In this document: positions 1-7,290 of the stretch, in pieces
Position numbering within the stretch: the first letter of the stretch is position 1
Layout of the letters: the number at the start of each line of letters is the position of its first letter
Program-made: the position numbers and the translations under genes
Assembly (NCBI RefSeq): GCF_018375725.1
Contig: NZ_JAHACR010000119.1
Span: forward strand, 1-11,441
Direction of reading: 5' to 3'
Length of the DNA stretch: 11,441 nucleotides
DNA from: Burkholderia sp.
GTDB lineage: Bacteria; Pseudomonadota; Gammaproteobacteria; Burkholderiales; Burkholderiaceae
The notes under the pieces: model-generated
Seen by the model: only the letters and a program-made list of their open reading frames with translations
What the model was told of the DNA's origin: nothing
Database searches by the model: none

Positions 1-494
1 TTCAGGCCGGCCGCCTTCGCGCCGGCGAGCATCGTCTCGGCGCCCGGCGACAACCGCAGCCGCTCTTCATAGACCTGTTCGAGTGCCTGCGCGTCGAGCC
101 CGGCGAGCAGCGCGACACGGCGGGTGAGGCTTTCGTTGAAATCGCGGATCTCGCCACGCATCGACGCTTCGGTGATCGCGGCGACCTCCGCCTTCAGTCC
201 GCAGAAATCCGCGATCTCGTCGATGCACTCGATCGTGATCAGCGTCGAATCCATGTCCATGACGACGAGCCCGAAATCGGCCAGCGTGCGGCCGGCCTCG
301 ACGAACGCGTAGTCGAGCGCATGCGTGCCGCAATAGACGGCGATGTCGGGCCGCTGCGCCGGGGCGGCGTCTTCGATGCGCAGCGCGTATTCGTCGATCG
401 GCACGATGCGGGCGCCGCGCGCGAGCGCGAGCAGCGGTTTGTGGTGTGCGTCCGACAGCGGCGCGACGCTCTGGATGACGAGATTCGTAATCAT
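1..494 (-). CDS. serB: Phosphoserine phosphatase SerB, N-terminal part (cut by the window edge)
   Basis: Cytoplasmic HAD-superfamily enzyme that removes phosphate from O-phosphoserine in the last step of serine biosynthesis. Reading from the ATG at 494 leftward gives about 164 residues with no stop before the edge. Residues 80-84 read DMDST, the HAD motif I, with Asp80 the expected nucleophile and Asp82 the general acid. The stretch that follows (LITIECIDEIADFCG, then a segment with EASMRGEIRDFNESL) is typical of SerB. Residues 1-75 form the N-terminal region seen in long proteobacterial SerB proteins. The family is usually about 280 residues here, so HAD motifs II-IV lie outside the window. 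No strong Shine-Dalgarno precedes the ATG. A TACAAT box on the same strand at 577-572 could drive it. The gene is divergent from the exported-protein gene at 842. The identity is secure; the exact start is slightly less so. Confidence 0.93.
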   Translation of the reverse strand, partial: MITNLVIQSVAPLSDAHHKPLLALARGARIVPIDEYALRIEDAAPAQRPDIAVYCGTHALDYAFVEAGRTLADFGLVVMDMDSTLITIECIDEIADFCGLKAEVAAITEASMRGEIRDFNESLTRRVALLAGLDAQALEQVYEERLRLSPGAETMLAGAKAAGL

Positions 495-841
495 GGCGGA
501 AAGGATGAAGGCGAATGAGAGGCCGCGGGCCGCGCGCTGCGGGTCGCAGGCTGCCGGGCGGCGAACGCGACATTGTAGCCGCTCGCCGCCGGGGCGCGAT
601 CCGATGGTGCGCATCGGTTGCGAGAAGCGGCCCGGCTTCCGGTACGGACTGGAGCGGATCCTGAGCGGCGGCTGCGCATGGCCGTCGGCGAACCGGCGTG
701 CGCGGCATTGCGAACGCAAGCGGGGTAACACCCGATGCGTTGGCGACGCATTGCGCGTCGCTTGGCGGTAGACTGGCAACGCATCATGCATCGAAAACCG
801 CGCGGCATGCGACAACGCGGCCGCATCACAAGGAGGTCAGC
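495..841. other. Intergenic region between divergent serB and the exported-protein gene, with short inverted repeats
   Basis: No convincing gene lies in this 347-base gap. It must hold the promoters of two divergent genes. Four perfect short inverted repeats are visible: CCGATG-N5-CATCGG (601-617), TTGCG-N2-CGCAA (708-719), GGGT-N3-ACCC (723-733) and ATGCGT-N5-ACGCAT (735-751). A weak -10-like TAGACT at 769-774 could serve the rightward gene, whose Shine-Dalgarno AAGGAGG lies at 830-836. In DNA this GC-rich, short palindromes also arise by chance. Confidence 0.45.
572..577 (-). promoter_or_regulatory. Candidate -10 box for serB
   Basis: Read on the minus strand, bases 577-572 are TACAAT, five of six matches to the sigma-70 -10 consensus, about 78 bases before the serB ATG. 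No good -35 hexamer is seen at 16-18 bases upstream, so this rests on one hexamer in an otherwise GC-rich gap. Confidence 0.4.
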
Positions 842-1393
842 ATGGGCCAACGCAGTCTGTCGGTCGTCGCATCGTGGTCCGTCGCATTCGCGGCGATGTG
901 CGTCAGCTTGAGCACCGCGGCGGCGCCGCCGGTCAAGGGCAGCCTGAAGGGCGGCGGCACGGGGCAGTTCGACTACACCGTCAAGGTCGACTCGAAGCAG
1001 TTCGGCAACGCGCAGGAAACCCGCAAGATCCGCTCCGGCGAGACGGACGACTTCAACTGGAAGTCCGTGCCGCCCGCCGGCGCGGTCGCGATGCCGGACG
1101 CGTGTCCGGAAGCGGACATGCTGCCCCGCGATGCGAACGGCGCGATGGTCCGGCAGACGCAGGTCCGCCTGGCGCCGTCGATCGATGCGAAGGGCGTCGC
1201 GAACGTGCAGATCAGCTTCCAGGCCGCCGCGCCGAACGGGACGCAGAGCGTGTCGGTCGGGGGCAAGACGATGCAGTGCCCGAAAGTGGTGAAAGTCAGC
1301 CAGGTCAAGTGGCTGACGATCCAGTCCAACGGCGGATCGAAGTCCTTTACGCTGAGCGACGGCACCCGGGTGTCGGTGTCGATCAAGCGCTAG
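842..1393 (+). CDS. Small exported protein of unknown function
   Basis: A 183-residue protein. The ATG at 842 is chosen because a near-perfect Shine-Dalgarno, AAGGAGG (830-836), sits just upstream and because the N-terminus is a clear Sec signal peptide: a short charged start (MGQR), a hydrophobic stretch through about residue 23, and probable cleavage near residues 26-28 (STAAA). No lipobox is present, so it is probably periplasmic or secreted and soluble. The mature part is Gly-, Lys- and Ser-rich, probably mostly beta strand, and holds two cysteines, Cys88 and Cys146, that could form a disulfide. I recognise no catalytic motif or named domain. It may be one of the Burkholderia-type domains of unknown function, but I cannot assign a family by eye. 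It appears to stand alone, convergent with fetB and only 29 bases from its stop codon. Confidence 0.85.
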   Translation: MGQRSLSVVASWSVAFAAMCVSLSTAAAPPVKGSLKGGGTGQFDYTVKVDSKQFGNAQETRKIRSGETDDFNWKSVPPAGAVAMPDACPEADMLPRDANGAMVRQTQVRLAPSIDAKGVANVQISFQAAAPNGTQSVSVGGKTMQCPKVVKVSQVKWLTIQSNGGSKSFTLSDGTRVSVSIKR

Positions 1394-1422
1394 CCTTCGC
1401 CGCGCTGCCGGCCCGCACCGCG

Positions 1423-2226
1423 TCAACGGGCGCGTTCTTCGAGGCGCGACGCGAGGAAACGGTGCTCGGCGGAGAACAGCCGCGTGTAGGTCAGCAGCAC
1501 GGCGCCGACCGTGCCGAGCGCGGACGCCGCAGCGATCAGAAACATGATGACGATCTGATAGCGCACGGCTTGCAGCGGCGACTGACCGGCCAGCACCTGG
1601 CCGGTCATCATCCCCGGCAGGCTGACGACGCCGACGACCGCCATCTGGTTGAGCGTCGGCAGCATGCCCGCGCGCACCGCCTGGCGGGCGGCATCCTGCG
1701 CGGCTTCCCAGCGTGTCGCACCGAGTGCGAGCGCCGTCTCGACGCGGTCGCGGCGCGCGGTCAGCTCCTCGGTCATCCGCTCGACGCCGAGCGATACGCC
1801 GGTCAGCGTGTTGCCGAGAATCATCCCGAGGATCGGGATCGCATACTGCGGCGCATACCACGGATGGATGCGAATCACGACGAACAGGCCGACCGCCGCG
1901 ACGATCCAGCTGGACAACCAGATCGACAGGATGCTGTCGATGCGCTGCCCGGCATACGTATGCCTGCCGCGTCCGGCGCCGGCGAAGCCGGCGATCAGCG
2001 TCATCAGCACCGTGAGCGGCAGCACCACGTACCAGTGCGCGTGACCGAACACCCAGCCGAGCACGTAGCCGATCGCGAGCAGTTGCACGACGGTGCGCAG
2101 CGCGGCGAGCGCGAGCTGGCGGCCGAGTCCGAGCGAGAGCGCGGCCGAAATCGCGCCGTTCACGGCCACGAGTGCCGCCGCGATGCCGACGTCGAGCGGG
2201 CCGAGGTCGTGCAGTACCGAATTCAT
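1423..2226 (-). CDS. fetB: FetB-type ABC transporter permease (UPF0014/YbbM family)
   Basis: A 267-residue inner-membrane permease, close to the roughly 260 residues of E. coli FetB (YbbM). It is strongly hydrophobic, with several membrane spans starting near residues 13-30. The C-terminal half carries the UPF0014 hallmark: an ETALALGATRWEAA segment, then LPTLNQMAVVGVVSLPGMMTGQ and a further membrane segment. In E. coli, FetA and FetB form an exporter that lowers free cytoplasmic iron and protects against peroxide; applying that role here is inference from family. The ATG at 2226 shares ATGA with the stop of fetA (4-base overlap), and a Shine-Dalgarno GGAGG lies at 2238-2234, seven bases upstream, so translation is probably coupled. 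The gene ends 29 bases from the convergent exported-protein gene, and no terminator is visible in that gap. Confidence 0.92.
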   Translation of the reverse strand: MNSVLHDLGPLDVGIAAALVAVNGAISAALSLGLGRQLALAALRTVVQLLAIGYVLGWVFGHAHWYVVLPLTVLMTLIAGFAGAGRGRHTYAGQRIDSILSIWLSSWIVAAVGLFVVIRIHPWYAPQYAIPILGMILGNTLTGVSLGVERMTEELTARRDRVETALALGATRWEAAQDAARQAVRAGMLPTLNQMAVVGVVSLPGMMTGQVLAGQSPLQAVRYQIVIMFLIAAASALGTVGAVLLTYTRLFSAEHRFLASRLEERAR

Positions 2227-2921
2227 CGCCGAACCTCCGCCGTGTCCGCGGCGCGCAGCACGCCGGCATGCATCGTCATCCGCGCAGCGCCGATCCGCGC
2301 GGCCTGGGCGGGGTCATGCGATATCCACATATAGGCGCGTGTCTCGGGCGCCGCGTCGAACCATGCGCCGACAAGCGCTTCGATCGCGCGCGTCGCGTCC
2401 GGATCGAGCGCGGACGTCGGTTCGTCGAGCAGCAGCACGTCGGGATCGAGCTGCAGCACACGCAGCAACGCCGCGATCTGCGCCTCGCCGCCGGACAGTT
2501 CGCTGGCGCGCTTGTCGAGGAAGTCGGGGCTGCGGCCCGCATGCAGGGCGAGTTGCGCGACTCGCGCGCGGTCGAATTGACGGTCGCGATAGACGGCGAG
2601 GGAATAGGGATAGCGCAGCATCGATTCGACGGTGCCTTCCGCGTGGGCCGGACGTTGGCGCAGGTAGGCGACGCTGCGCCGGTAGCGCGGAATGGCATGC
2701 CGTCGGATCGTCCGTCCGTGCCACAGCACGCGACCGCCGTCGAGCGGGTCGAGCAGTGCGAGCGCGCGCAGCAGCACGCTTTTTCCCGACCCGGACGGTC
2801 CCATGATCGCGAGACGTGTGCCCGCGCAAAGACTGAAATGGGTCGGCGCGAGCAGCAGTTTGCCGTTTGCGGGGTCTTGCCGGGTCACACCCTGCGCGTC
2901 GATGATGCAGGTGGCTGTCAT
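2223..2921 (-). CDS. fetA: FetA-type ABC transporter ATP-binding protein
   Basis: A 232-residue cytoplasmic ATPase that would power the FetB permease. All ABC motifs are present: Walker A GPSGSGKS at 41-48, Q-loop Gln89, signature LSGGE at 142-146, Walker B VLLLDEP at 162-168 with catalytic Glu167, the SALD D-loop at 170-173 and switch His202. The length and the ATGA junction with fetB match E. coli ybbL-ybbM (fetAB). I place the start at the ATG at 2921, where homology to ABC N-termini begins. An ATG at 3038 would add 39 residues that look like translated intergenic DNA. No Shine-Dalgarno precedes 2921 (the upstream bases are T-rich), so the start is weakly marked and the mRNA might be short-leadered. 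I see no Fur-box-like sequence upstream. The gene is divergent from the AsmA-family gene. Confidence 0.9.
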   Translation of the reverse strand: MTATCIIDAQGVTRQDPANGKLLLAPTHFSLCAGTRLAIMGPSGSGKSVLLRALALLDPLDGGRVLWHGRTIRRHAIPRYRRSVAYLRQRPAHAEGTVESMLRYPYSLAVYRDRQFDRARVAQLALHAGRSPDFLDKRASELSGGEAQIAALLRVLQLDPDVLLLDEPTSALDPDATRAIEALVGAWFDAAPETRAYMWISHDPAQAARIGAARMTMHAGVLRAADTAEVRR

Positions 2922-3075
2922 GTCACAAATGAAAAAAAGCGTTAACGGAACAAGGCGGTCAGGCAGCGTGCGCCATAATAACGAGTGAAAAGCTCGCGCG
3001 GGTGTCGTGCGCCGTTGTCCCCGCAAGCGGCCCGGCATGGCGCGGCATTGAATTCAGAACAACAACGGAACCGCC
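2922..3075. other. Divergent promoter region between fetA and the AsmA-family gene
   Basis: This 154-base region must carry promoters for both directions. On the plus strand CATAAT at 2974-2979 is a five-of-six match to a -10 box for the AsmA-family gene, but no -35 fits at 17 bases. The AT-richest patch lies next to fetA (2926-2949). No Fur-type palindrome or other operator is recognisable. Confidence 0.3.
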
Positions 3076-5292
3076 ATGACGCTTACCCGAGCCATCGGCA
3101 AATCGGCTGCGTGGGTCGCCGGCATCGTCGCGGTCGTGATCGCGGCGTCCGGCGTCTTTCTCTTCACGTTCGACTGGAATCGCGTCAAACCGTGGATCAA
3201 CGAACAGGTGAGCACCGCACTCGGCCGCCCGTTCGCGATCAATGGCGACATCCAGGTCGGCTGGCGCCGGCCCGACGGCGAGACCGGCTGGCGCGCCTGG
3301 GTGCCGTGGCCGAGCTTCTCGGTCTCGCAGATCGAGATCGGCAACCCTGACTGGGCGAAGGCGCCGAAATTGGTCACGCTCGACGTCGCGCACTTCGATC
3401 TCGCCATCCTGCCGCTCCTGGCACATGAAATCGTCATCCCGTCGATCGACGTCGTCAATCCCGCGGTGGATCTCGAGCGGCTCGACGACGGACGCAATAC
3501 GTGGACGTTCCAGTTCAGGCAATCGGCGCAGCCGTCGCCGTGGACCGTGCGGCTCAATCATTTCGGATTCGGCAAGGGCACCGTCGTCTATCGCGACGCG
3601 ATGACGAAGGCCGATCTCACGATCGCGATCGATACGCTCGGCCAGCCGATTCCGCTGGGCGACGTGCTCAAGGCGCAGGAGGCGGCATCGCGTGCCGAAT
3701 CGGCGCGGCGCGTCGGCGCGCGCGGCGCCGCGCAACTCGACGCGGCGGCACAGGCCGCGTCGTCGTCGGTCGCCGCGGCTCCGGCGTCATCGGCGAGCGC
3801 CGCGGCGTCCGGCGCATCCGCGAGGGCGGCCTCTTCCGCTCGTGCGAATCCTGCCGATCCCGTCTATGCATTCGGCGTGAAGGTCGACGGCCGCTACAAG
3901 AACGTGCCGATCTCGGGCACCGGCAAGCTCGGCGGCGTGCTCGCGCTCGAGGACGCGTCACGGCCGTTCCCGCTGCAGGCCGACGTGAAGGCCGGCGACA
4001 CACGGCTGGCGATCGTCGGCACCTTGACCGATCCGCGGCAGCTGGCTGCGCTCGACCTGCGCCTGTGGCTGCAGGGCACGACGATGTCGCATCTGTACGC
4101 GCTGACCGGCATCACGCTGCCGGACACGCCGCCCTATGCGACCGACGGACGTCTGACCGGTCATTTCAAGCGGCACGCGAGCACGTTCCGCTATGAAAAC
4201 TTCAACGGCCGCGTCGGCGGCAGCGATCTGAGCGGCACGCTCGTCTACACGCAACGCGAGCCGCGCCCGCTGCTGTCCGGCGAATTGGTATCGAACCTGC
4301 TGCGGTTCTCCGATCTCGCGCCGGTGATCGGCGCGGATACGGCCGCGAGCAAGGCGCAGCGCGGCGACACGACGCGTCAGCCGGCGGGCCGCGTGCTGCC
4401 GGTCGAGACGTTCCGCACGGAACGCTGGCGCGCACTCGACGCGGACGTCAAGTTCACCGGCCGCAAGCTGATCAAGCGTACGGACCTGCCGATCACCGAT
4501 CTGTACACGCATATCGTGATGCAGGGCGGCGTGTTGTCGCTCGAGCCGCTGAAATTCGGCGTGGCGGGCGGGTCGCTCGCGACGACCGCGCATCTCGACG
4601 GCAGCGCAGCGCCGCTCAAGGGGCGCTTCACGGTTGCCGCGCGTCATCTGAAGCTCAAGCAGCTGTTCCCGGCGCAGAAGGTCATGCAGTCGGCATTCGG
4701 CGAGATCAACGGCGACGCGTCGCTGTCCGCGACAGGCAATTCGCCGGCCGCGCTCGCGTCCACGGCAAACGGGGAAGTGAAGGCGCTCGTCACCGACGGC
4801 GCCATCAGCCGCCTGCTGATGGAGGCGGCGGGGCTGAACGTCGCGAACGTCGTCTACGAGAAGCTGTTCAGCGGGCGCGACGTCAGGATCAATTGCGCGG
4901 CGGTCGATTTTGTCGCGACGCGCGGCGTGCTCGACCCGAAGGTGTTCGCGCTCGACACCGAGGACGCGTTGATCAACATCGACGGCCCGATCGACCTGCG
5001 CGACGAATCGATGGATCTGAAGATCCATCCGCACACAAAGGGCTTCAGGGTGTTCTCGCTGCGCTCGCCGCTGTATGTGAAAGGCACGTTCCAGCATCCG
5101 AACGTGGGCGTCGATGCGGGCGCGCTCGCGCTGCGCGCCGGCGCCATGGTCGGTCTCGGTCTGATCAATCCGTTCGCGGCGCTGATCCCGCTGATCGCGC
5201 CGAGCAACAACAAGGGCGTGCCGTGTCCGGAGCTGTTCGCGCAGATGAGGGCGCCGGCAAAACCGGCCGGCGTCACGGCCGCTGGCAAGTAA
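3076..5292 (+). CDS. AsmA-family envelope protein
   Basis: A 738-residue protein with one N-terminal membrane segment (about residues 12-32) and a large periplasmic part. The start resembles AsmA: a membrane anchor, then FDWNRVKPWINEQVSTALGRPFAINGDIQVGW. The C-terminus has the AsmA-like segment around LRSPLYVKGTFQHPNVG (about 660-676) and a hydrophobic stretch with NPFAALIPLIAPS (about 700-712). AsmA-family proteins (AsmA, TamB, YhdP, YdbH relatives) are bridge-like proteins implicated in phospholipid movement to the outer membrane and in outer membrane homeostasis; the exact role here is inferred. About residues 205-260 form an Ala/Ser-rich low-complexity linker between two folded parts. A modest Shine-Dalgarno, GGAA at 3067-3070, supports the ATG at 3076. 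It appears to be a single-gene unit, divergent from fetA. Which AsmA paralogue it represents cannot be told by eye. Confidence 0.9.
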   Translation: MTLTRAIGKSAAWVAGIVAVVIAASGVFLFTFDWNRVKPWINEQVSTALGRPFAINGDIQVGWRRPDGETGWRAWVPWPSFSVSQIEIGNPDWAKAPKLVTLDVAHFDLAILPLLAHEIVIPSIDVVNPAVDLERLDDGRNTWTFQFRQSAQPSPWTVRLNHFGFGKGTVVYRDAMTKADLTIAIDTLGQPIPLGDVLKAQEAASRAESARRVGARGAAQLDAAAQAASSSVAAAPASSASAAASGASARAASSARANPADPVYAFGVKVDGRYKNVPISGTGKLGGVLALEDASRPFPLQADVKAGDTRLAIVGTLTDPRQLAALDLRLWLQGTTMSHLYALTGITLPDTPPYATDGRLTGHFKRHASTFRYENFNGRVGGSDLSGTLVYTQREPRPLLSGELVSNLLRFSDLAPVIGADTAASKAQRGDTTRQPAGRVLPVETFRTERWRALDADVKFTGRKLIKRTDLPITDLYTHIVMQGGVLSLEPLKFGVAGGSLATTAHLDGSAAPLKGRFTVAARHLKLKQLFPAQKVMQSAFGEINGDASLSATGNSPAALASTANGEVKALVTDGAISRLLMEAAGLNVANVVYEKLFSGRDVRINCAAVDFVATRGVLDPKVFALDTEDALINIDGPIDLRDESMDLKIHPHTKGFRVFSLRSPLYVKGTFQHPNVGVDAGALALRAGAMVGLGLINPFAALIPLIAPSNNKGVPCPELFAQMRAPAKPAGVTAAGK

Positions 5293-5313
5293 GTCGTCTG
5301 ACTGAATGAAGCG

Positions 5314-5332
5314 TCGCGGCGATCAGCCGCGA
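5314..5332. repeat. GC-rich hairpin just after the AsmA-family gene
   Basis: TCGCGGC (5314-5320), a five-base loop GATCA, then GCCGCGA (5326-5332) form a perfect seven-base-pair stem starting 21 bases after the stop codon. There is no T-run, so it is not a standard intrinsic terminator; it could stabilise the mRNA end or mark a Rho-dependent end. Confidence 0.3.
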
Positions 5333-5548
5333 GCGTCCGGCGCGTGCGGCATGGCGTCGCGATCGGGCGACGTGTCGGTCCTGCCGTTGCCCGGCGCCGG
5401 CATATCGTGCCGCCGGCCGACGTTCCCGTCCGGCCCGAGGGCGCGGCGCCCGCCGCCCGAAGCGGCCTGCCGCATGAACCGGCAGGGATGCGCCCCCGTT
5501 TCCTGTGCGTGCGAAGGCGGTGTCAAGCAGCGATTCGCCGACTCCTGT

Positions 5549-5554
5549 TAAAAT
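5549..5554 (+). promoter_or_regulatory. Candidate -10 box for ybiT
   Basis: TAAAAT is a five-of-six match to TATAAT, 40 bases upstream of the ybiT GTG start. The nearest -35-like element (GTGTCA, 5520-5525) is spaced too far, 23 bases. A promoter here argues against ybiT starting at the in-frame ATG at 5505. Confidence 0.45.
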
Positions 5555-5594
5555 GCCCGGTTTTCCGTCGATCTACCTCTTAACGGGATCTGCC

Positions 5595-7187
5595 GTGCTT
5601 TCTACTGCCAACATCACGATGCAATTCGGGCCGAAGCCCCTCTTCGAGAACATCTCGGTCAAGTTCGGGGAGGGCAACCGCTACGGCCTGATCGGGGCGA
5701 ACGGCTGCGGCAAGTCGACGTTCATGAAGATCCTCGGCGGCGACCTCGAGGCGAGCGGCGGCAACGTCGCGCTCGAGCCGAACGTCCGTCTGGGCAAGCT
5801 CCGCCAGGACCAGTTCGCGTACGAAGACGTGCGCGTGCTCGACGTCGTGATGATGGGCCACACCGAAATGTGGGCCGCGATGACCGAGCGTGACGCGATC
5901 TACGCCAACCCGGACGCGACCGACGACGACTACATGCACGCGGCCGAACTCGAGGCGAAGTTCGCCGAATACGGCGGCTACGACGCCGAAGCGCGCGCAG
6001 GTGCGCTGCTGCTCGGCATCGGTATCGACGAGAAGTTCCACAACGGCACGATGAGCGAAGTCGCGCCGGGCTGGAAACTGCGCGTGCTGCTCGCGCAGGC
6101 GCTGTTCTCGAAGCCGGACGTGCTGCTGCTCGACGAGCCGACCAACAACCTCGACATCAACTCGATCCGTTGGCTCGAAAACACGCTCAACGAGTACAAC
6201 TCGACGATGATCATCATCTCGCACGATCGTCACTTCCTGAACTCGGTGTGCACGCACATGGCCGACATGGACTACGGCACGCTGAAGGTCTATCCGGGCA
6301 ACTACGACGACTACATGCTCGCGTCGGCGCAGGCCCGCGAGCGTCAGGCGGCGGCGAACGCGCGCGCGAAGGAGCGCGTCGCCGAACTGCAGGACTTCGT
6401 GCGCCGCTTCTCGGCGAACAAGTCGAAGGCCCGCCAGGCGACGAGCCGTGCGAAGCAGATCGACAAGATCAAGATCGAGGAATTCAAGCCGTCGTCGCGC
6501 CAGAACCCGTTCATCCGCTTCGAGTTCGAGAAGAAGCTGCACAACATCGCGGTCGTCGCCGACACGATCACGAAGAAGTACGAGCGGACGATCTTCCAGA
6601 ATTTCAACCTGTCGGTGCAGCCGGGCGAGCGCATCGCGATCATCGGCGAGAACGGCGCGGGCAAGACGACGCTCCTGCGTTCGCTGCTGGGCAGCCTCGA
6701 ACTCGATCACGGCACGGTGAAGTGGGCCGAGAACGCGAACGTCGGCTACATGCCGCAGGACACCTACGAGGAGTTCCCGAACGACATCACGCTGATGGAC
6801 TGGATCGACCAGTACCGCAAGGACGGCGACGACGAGACGATGGTGCGCGGCACGCTCGGCCGCCTGCTGTTTTCGGCGGACGACATCAAGAAGTCGGTGA
6901 AGGTGCTGTCGGGCGGCGAGAAGGGCCGCATGATCTGGGGCAAGCTGATGCTGGGCCGTCACAACGTGCTGCTGATGGACGAGCCGACCAACCACATGGA
7001 CATGGAATCGATCGAGTCGCTGCAGATCGCGCTCGAGAAATTCGAAGGCACGCTGATCTTCGTGTCGCACGACCGTGAATTCGTCAGCGGCCTCGCGAAC
7101 CGCGTGATCGAGGTGAAGACGGACGGTACGCTGCTCGACTTCGGCGGCAACTACGAGGACTTCCTCGCGAGCCAGGGACAGGCGTAA
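5595..7187 (+). CDS. ybiT: ABC-F family ATPase YbiT
   Basis: A 530-residue soluble protein, the same length as E. coli YbiT, and very similar to it by memory across the whole length. It has two ABC domains and no membrane segment. Domain 1: Walker A GANGCGKS at 34-41, the YbiT-type degenerate signature SEVAPG at 154-159, and Walker B with DEP at 180-182. A charged, helical linker (about 240-300; RFSANKSKARQATSRAKQID) follows. Domain 2: Walker A GENGAGKT at 351-358, signature LSGGE at 438-442, and Walker B with DEP at 462-464. ABC-F proteins bind the ribosomal E site and relieve particular elongation stalls; YbiT is a housekeeping member, not a resistance factor. I choose the GTG at 5595: the protein then begins MLSTANITMQFG as in the family, and GGGA at 5585-5588 can act as Shine-Dalgarno. 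The gene ends at a strong terminator. Confidence 0.95.
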   Translation: MLSTANITMQFGPKPLFENISVKFGEGNRYGLIGANGCGKSTFMKILGGDLEASGGNVALEPNVRLGKLRQDQFAYEDVRVLDVVMMGHTEMWAAMTERDAIYANPDATDDDYMHAAELEAKFAEYGGYDAEARAGALLLGIGIDEKFHNGTMSEVAPGWKLRVLLAQALFSKPDVLLLDEPTNNLDINSIRWLENTLNEYNSTMIIISHDRHFLNSVCTHMADMDYGTLKVYPGNYDDYMLASAQARERQAAANARAKERVAELQDFVRRFSANKSKARQATSRAKQIDKIKIEEFKPSSRQNPFIRFEFEKKLHNIAVVADTITKKYERTIFQNFNLSVQPGERIAIIGENGAGKTTLLRSLLGSLELDHGTVKWAENANVGYMPQDTYEEFPNDITLMDWIDQYRKDGDDETMVRGTLGRLLFSADDIKKSVKVLSGGEKGRMIWGKLMLGRHNVLLMDEPTNHMDMESIESLQIALEKFEGTLIFVSHDREFVSGLANRVIEVKTDGTLLDFGGNYEDFLASQGQA

Positions 7188-7219
7188 GCGTCAGCGCGCC
7201 GTTCGCGGCCCAGCCAACG

Positions 7220-7255
7220 AAAAAACCCATCCGGAGCCGCCGGATGGGTTTTTTT
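7220..7255. terminator. Strong bidirectional intrinsic terminator
   Basis: A run of six A leads into CCCATCCGG (7226-7234), a five-base loop (7235-7239), then CCGGATGGG (7240-7248) and seven T. The nine-base-pair stem is perfect, extended by A-T pairs. It lies 33 bases after the ybiT stop. Because it is flanked by A on the left and T on the right, it can end transcription of both ybiT and the convergent gene at 7291-7656. Confidence 0.93.
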
Positions 7256-7290
7256 GCGTCCAGACGACGGCGCGTGCGCCGCGCGTCACA

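Larger units (their letters stand above)
5293..5594. other. Intergenic region between the AsmA-family gene and ybiT
   Basis: A 302-base gap in which I find no supported gene. Reading frames here are short and have the Arg/Pro/Ala composition of translated GC-rich noncoding DNA. It holds the hairpin at 5314-5332, a second perfect inverted repeat CCTGCCG-N7-CGGCAGG at 5466-5486, and the probable -10 box of ybiT at 5549-5554. A small RNA cannot be excluded, but no promoter plus terminator pair supports one. Confidence 0.4.

Noticed and set aside
491..2269. A 592-codon open frame on the minus strand across the gap, the exported-protein gene and fetB
   Set aside because: Arg/Ala/Pro-rich composition typical of a shadow frame in GC-rich DNA. 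It overlaps fetB, which has family motifs in another frame, and the exported-protein gene with its signal peptide and Shine-Dalgarno.
874..2334. A 486-codon open frame on the plus strand
   Set aside because: Composition is Arg/Asp/Gln/His-rich without domains, and it overlaps fetAB antisense and the exported-protein gene out of frame.
2922..3038. 39-residue N-terminal extension of FetA from an ATG at 3038
   Set aside because: The extension does not resemble ABC proteins and would cover the divergent promoter region; the conserved domain begins at 2921.
3958..5097. A 379-codon antisense frame inside the AsmA-family gene
   Set aside because: Low-complexity Arg/Glu/Val-rich translation with no motif; explained as the antisense shadow of codon bias in the AsmA-family gene.
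5505..5594. 30-residue extension of YbiT from an ATG at 5505
   Set aside because: It spans the candidate -10 box TAAAAT (5549-5554), and the GTG start at 5595 gives the 530-residue family length and the conserved N-terminus.
5580..7070. A 496-codon antisense frame opposite ybiT
   Set aside because: Arg/Leu/Val/His-rich shadow with no recognisable domain, while ybiT on the other strand is unmistakable.
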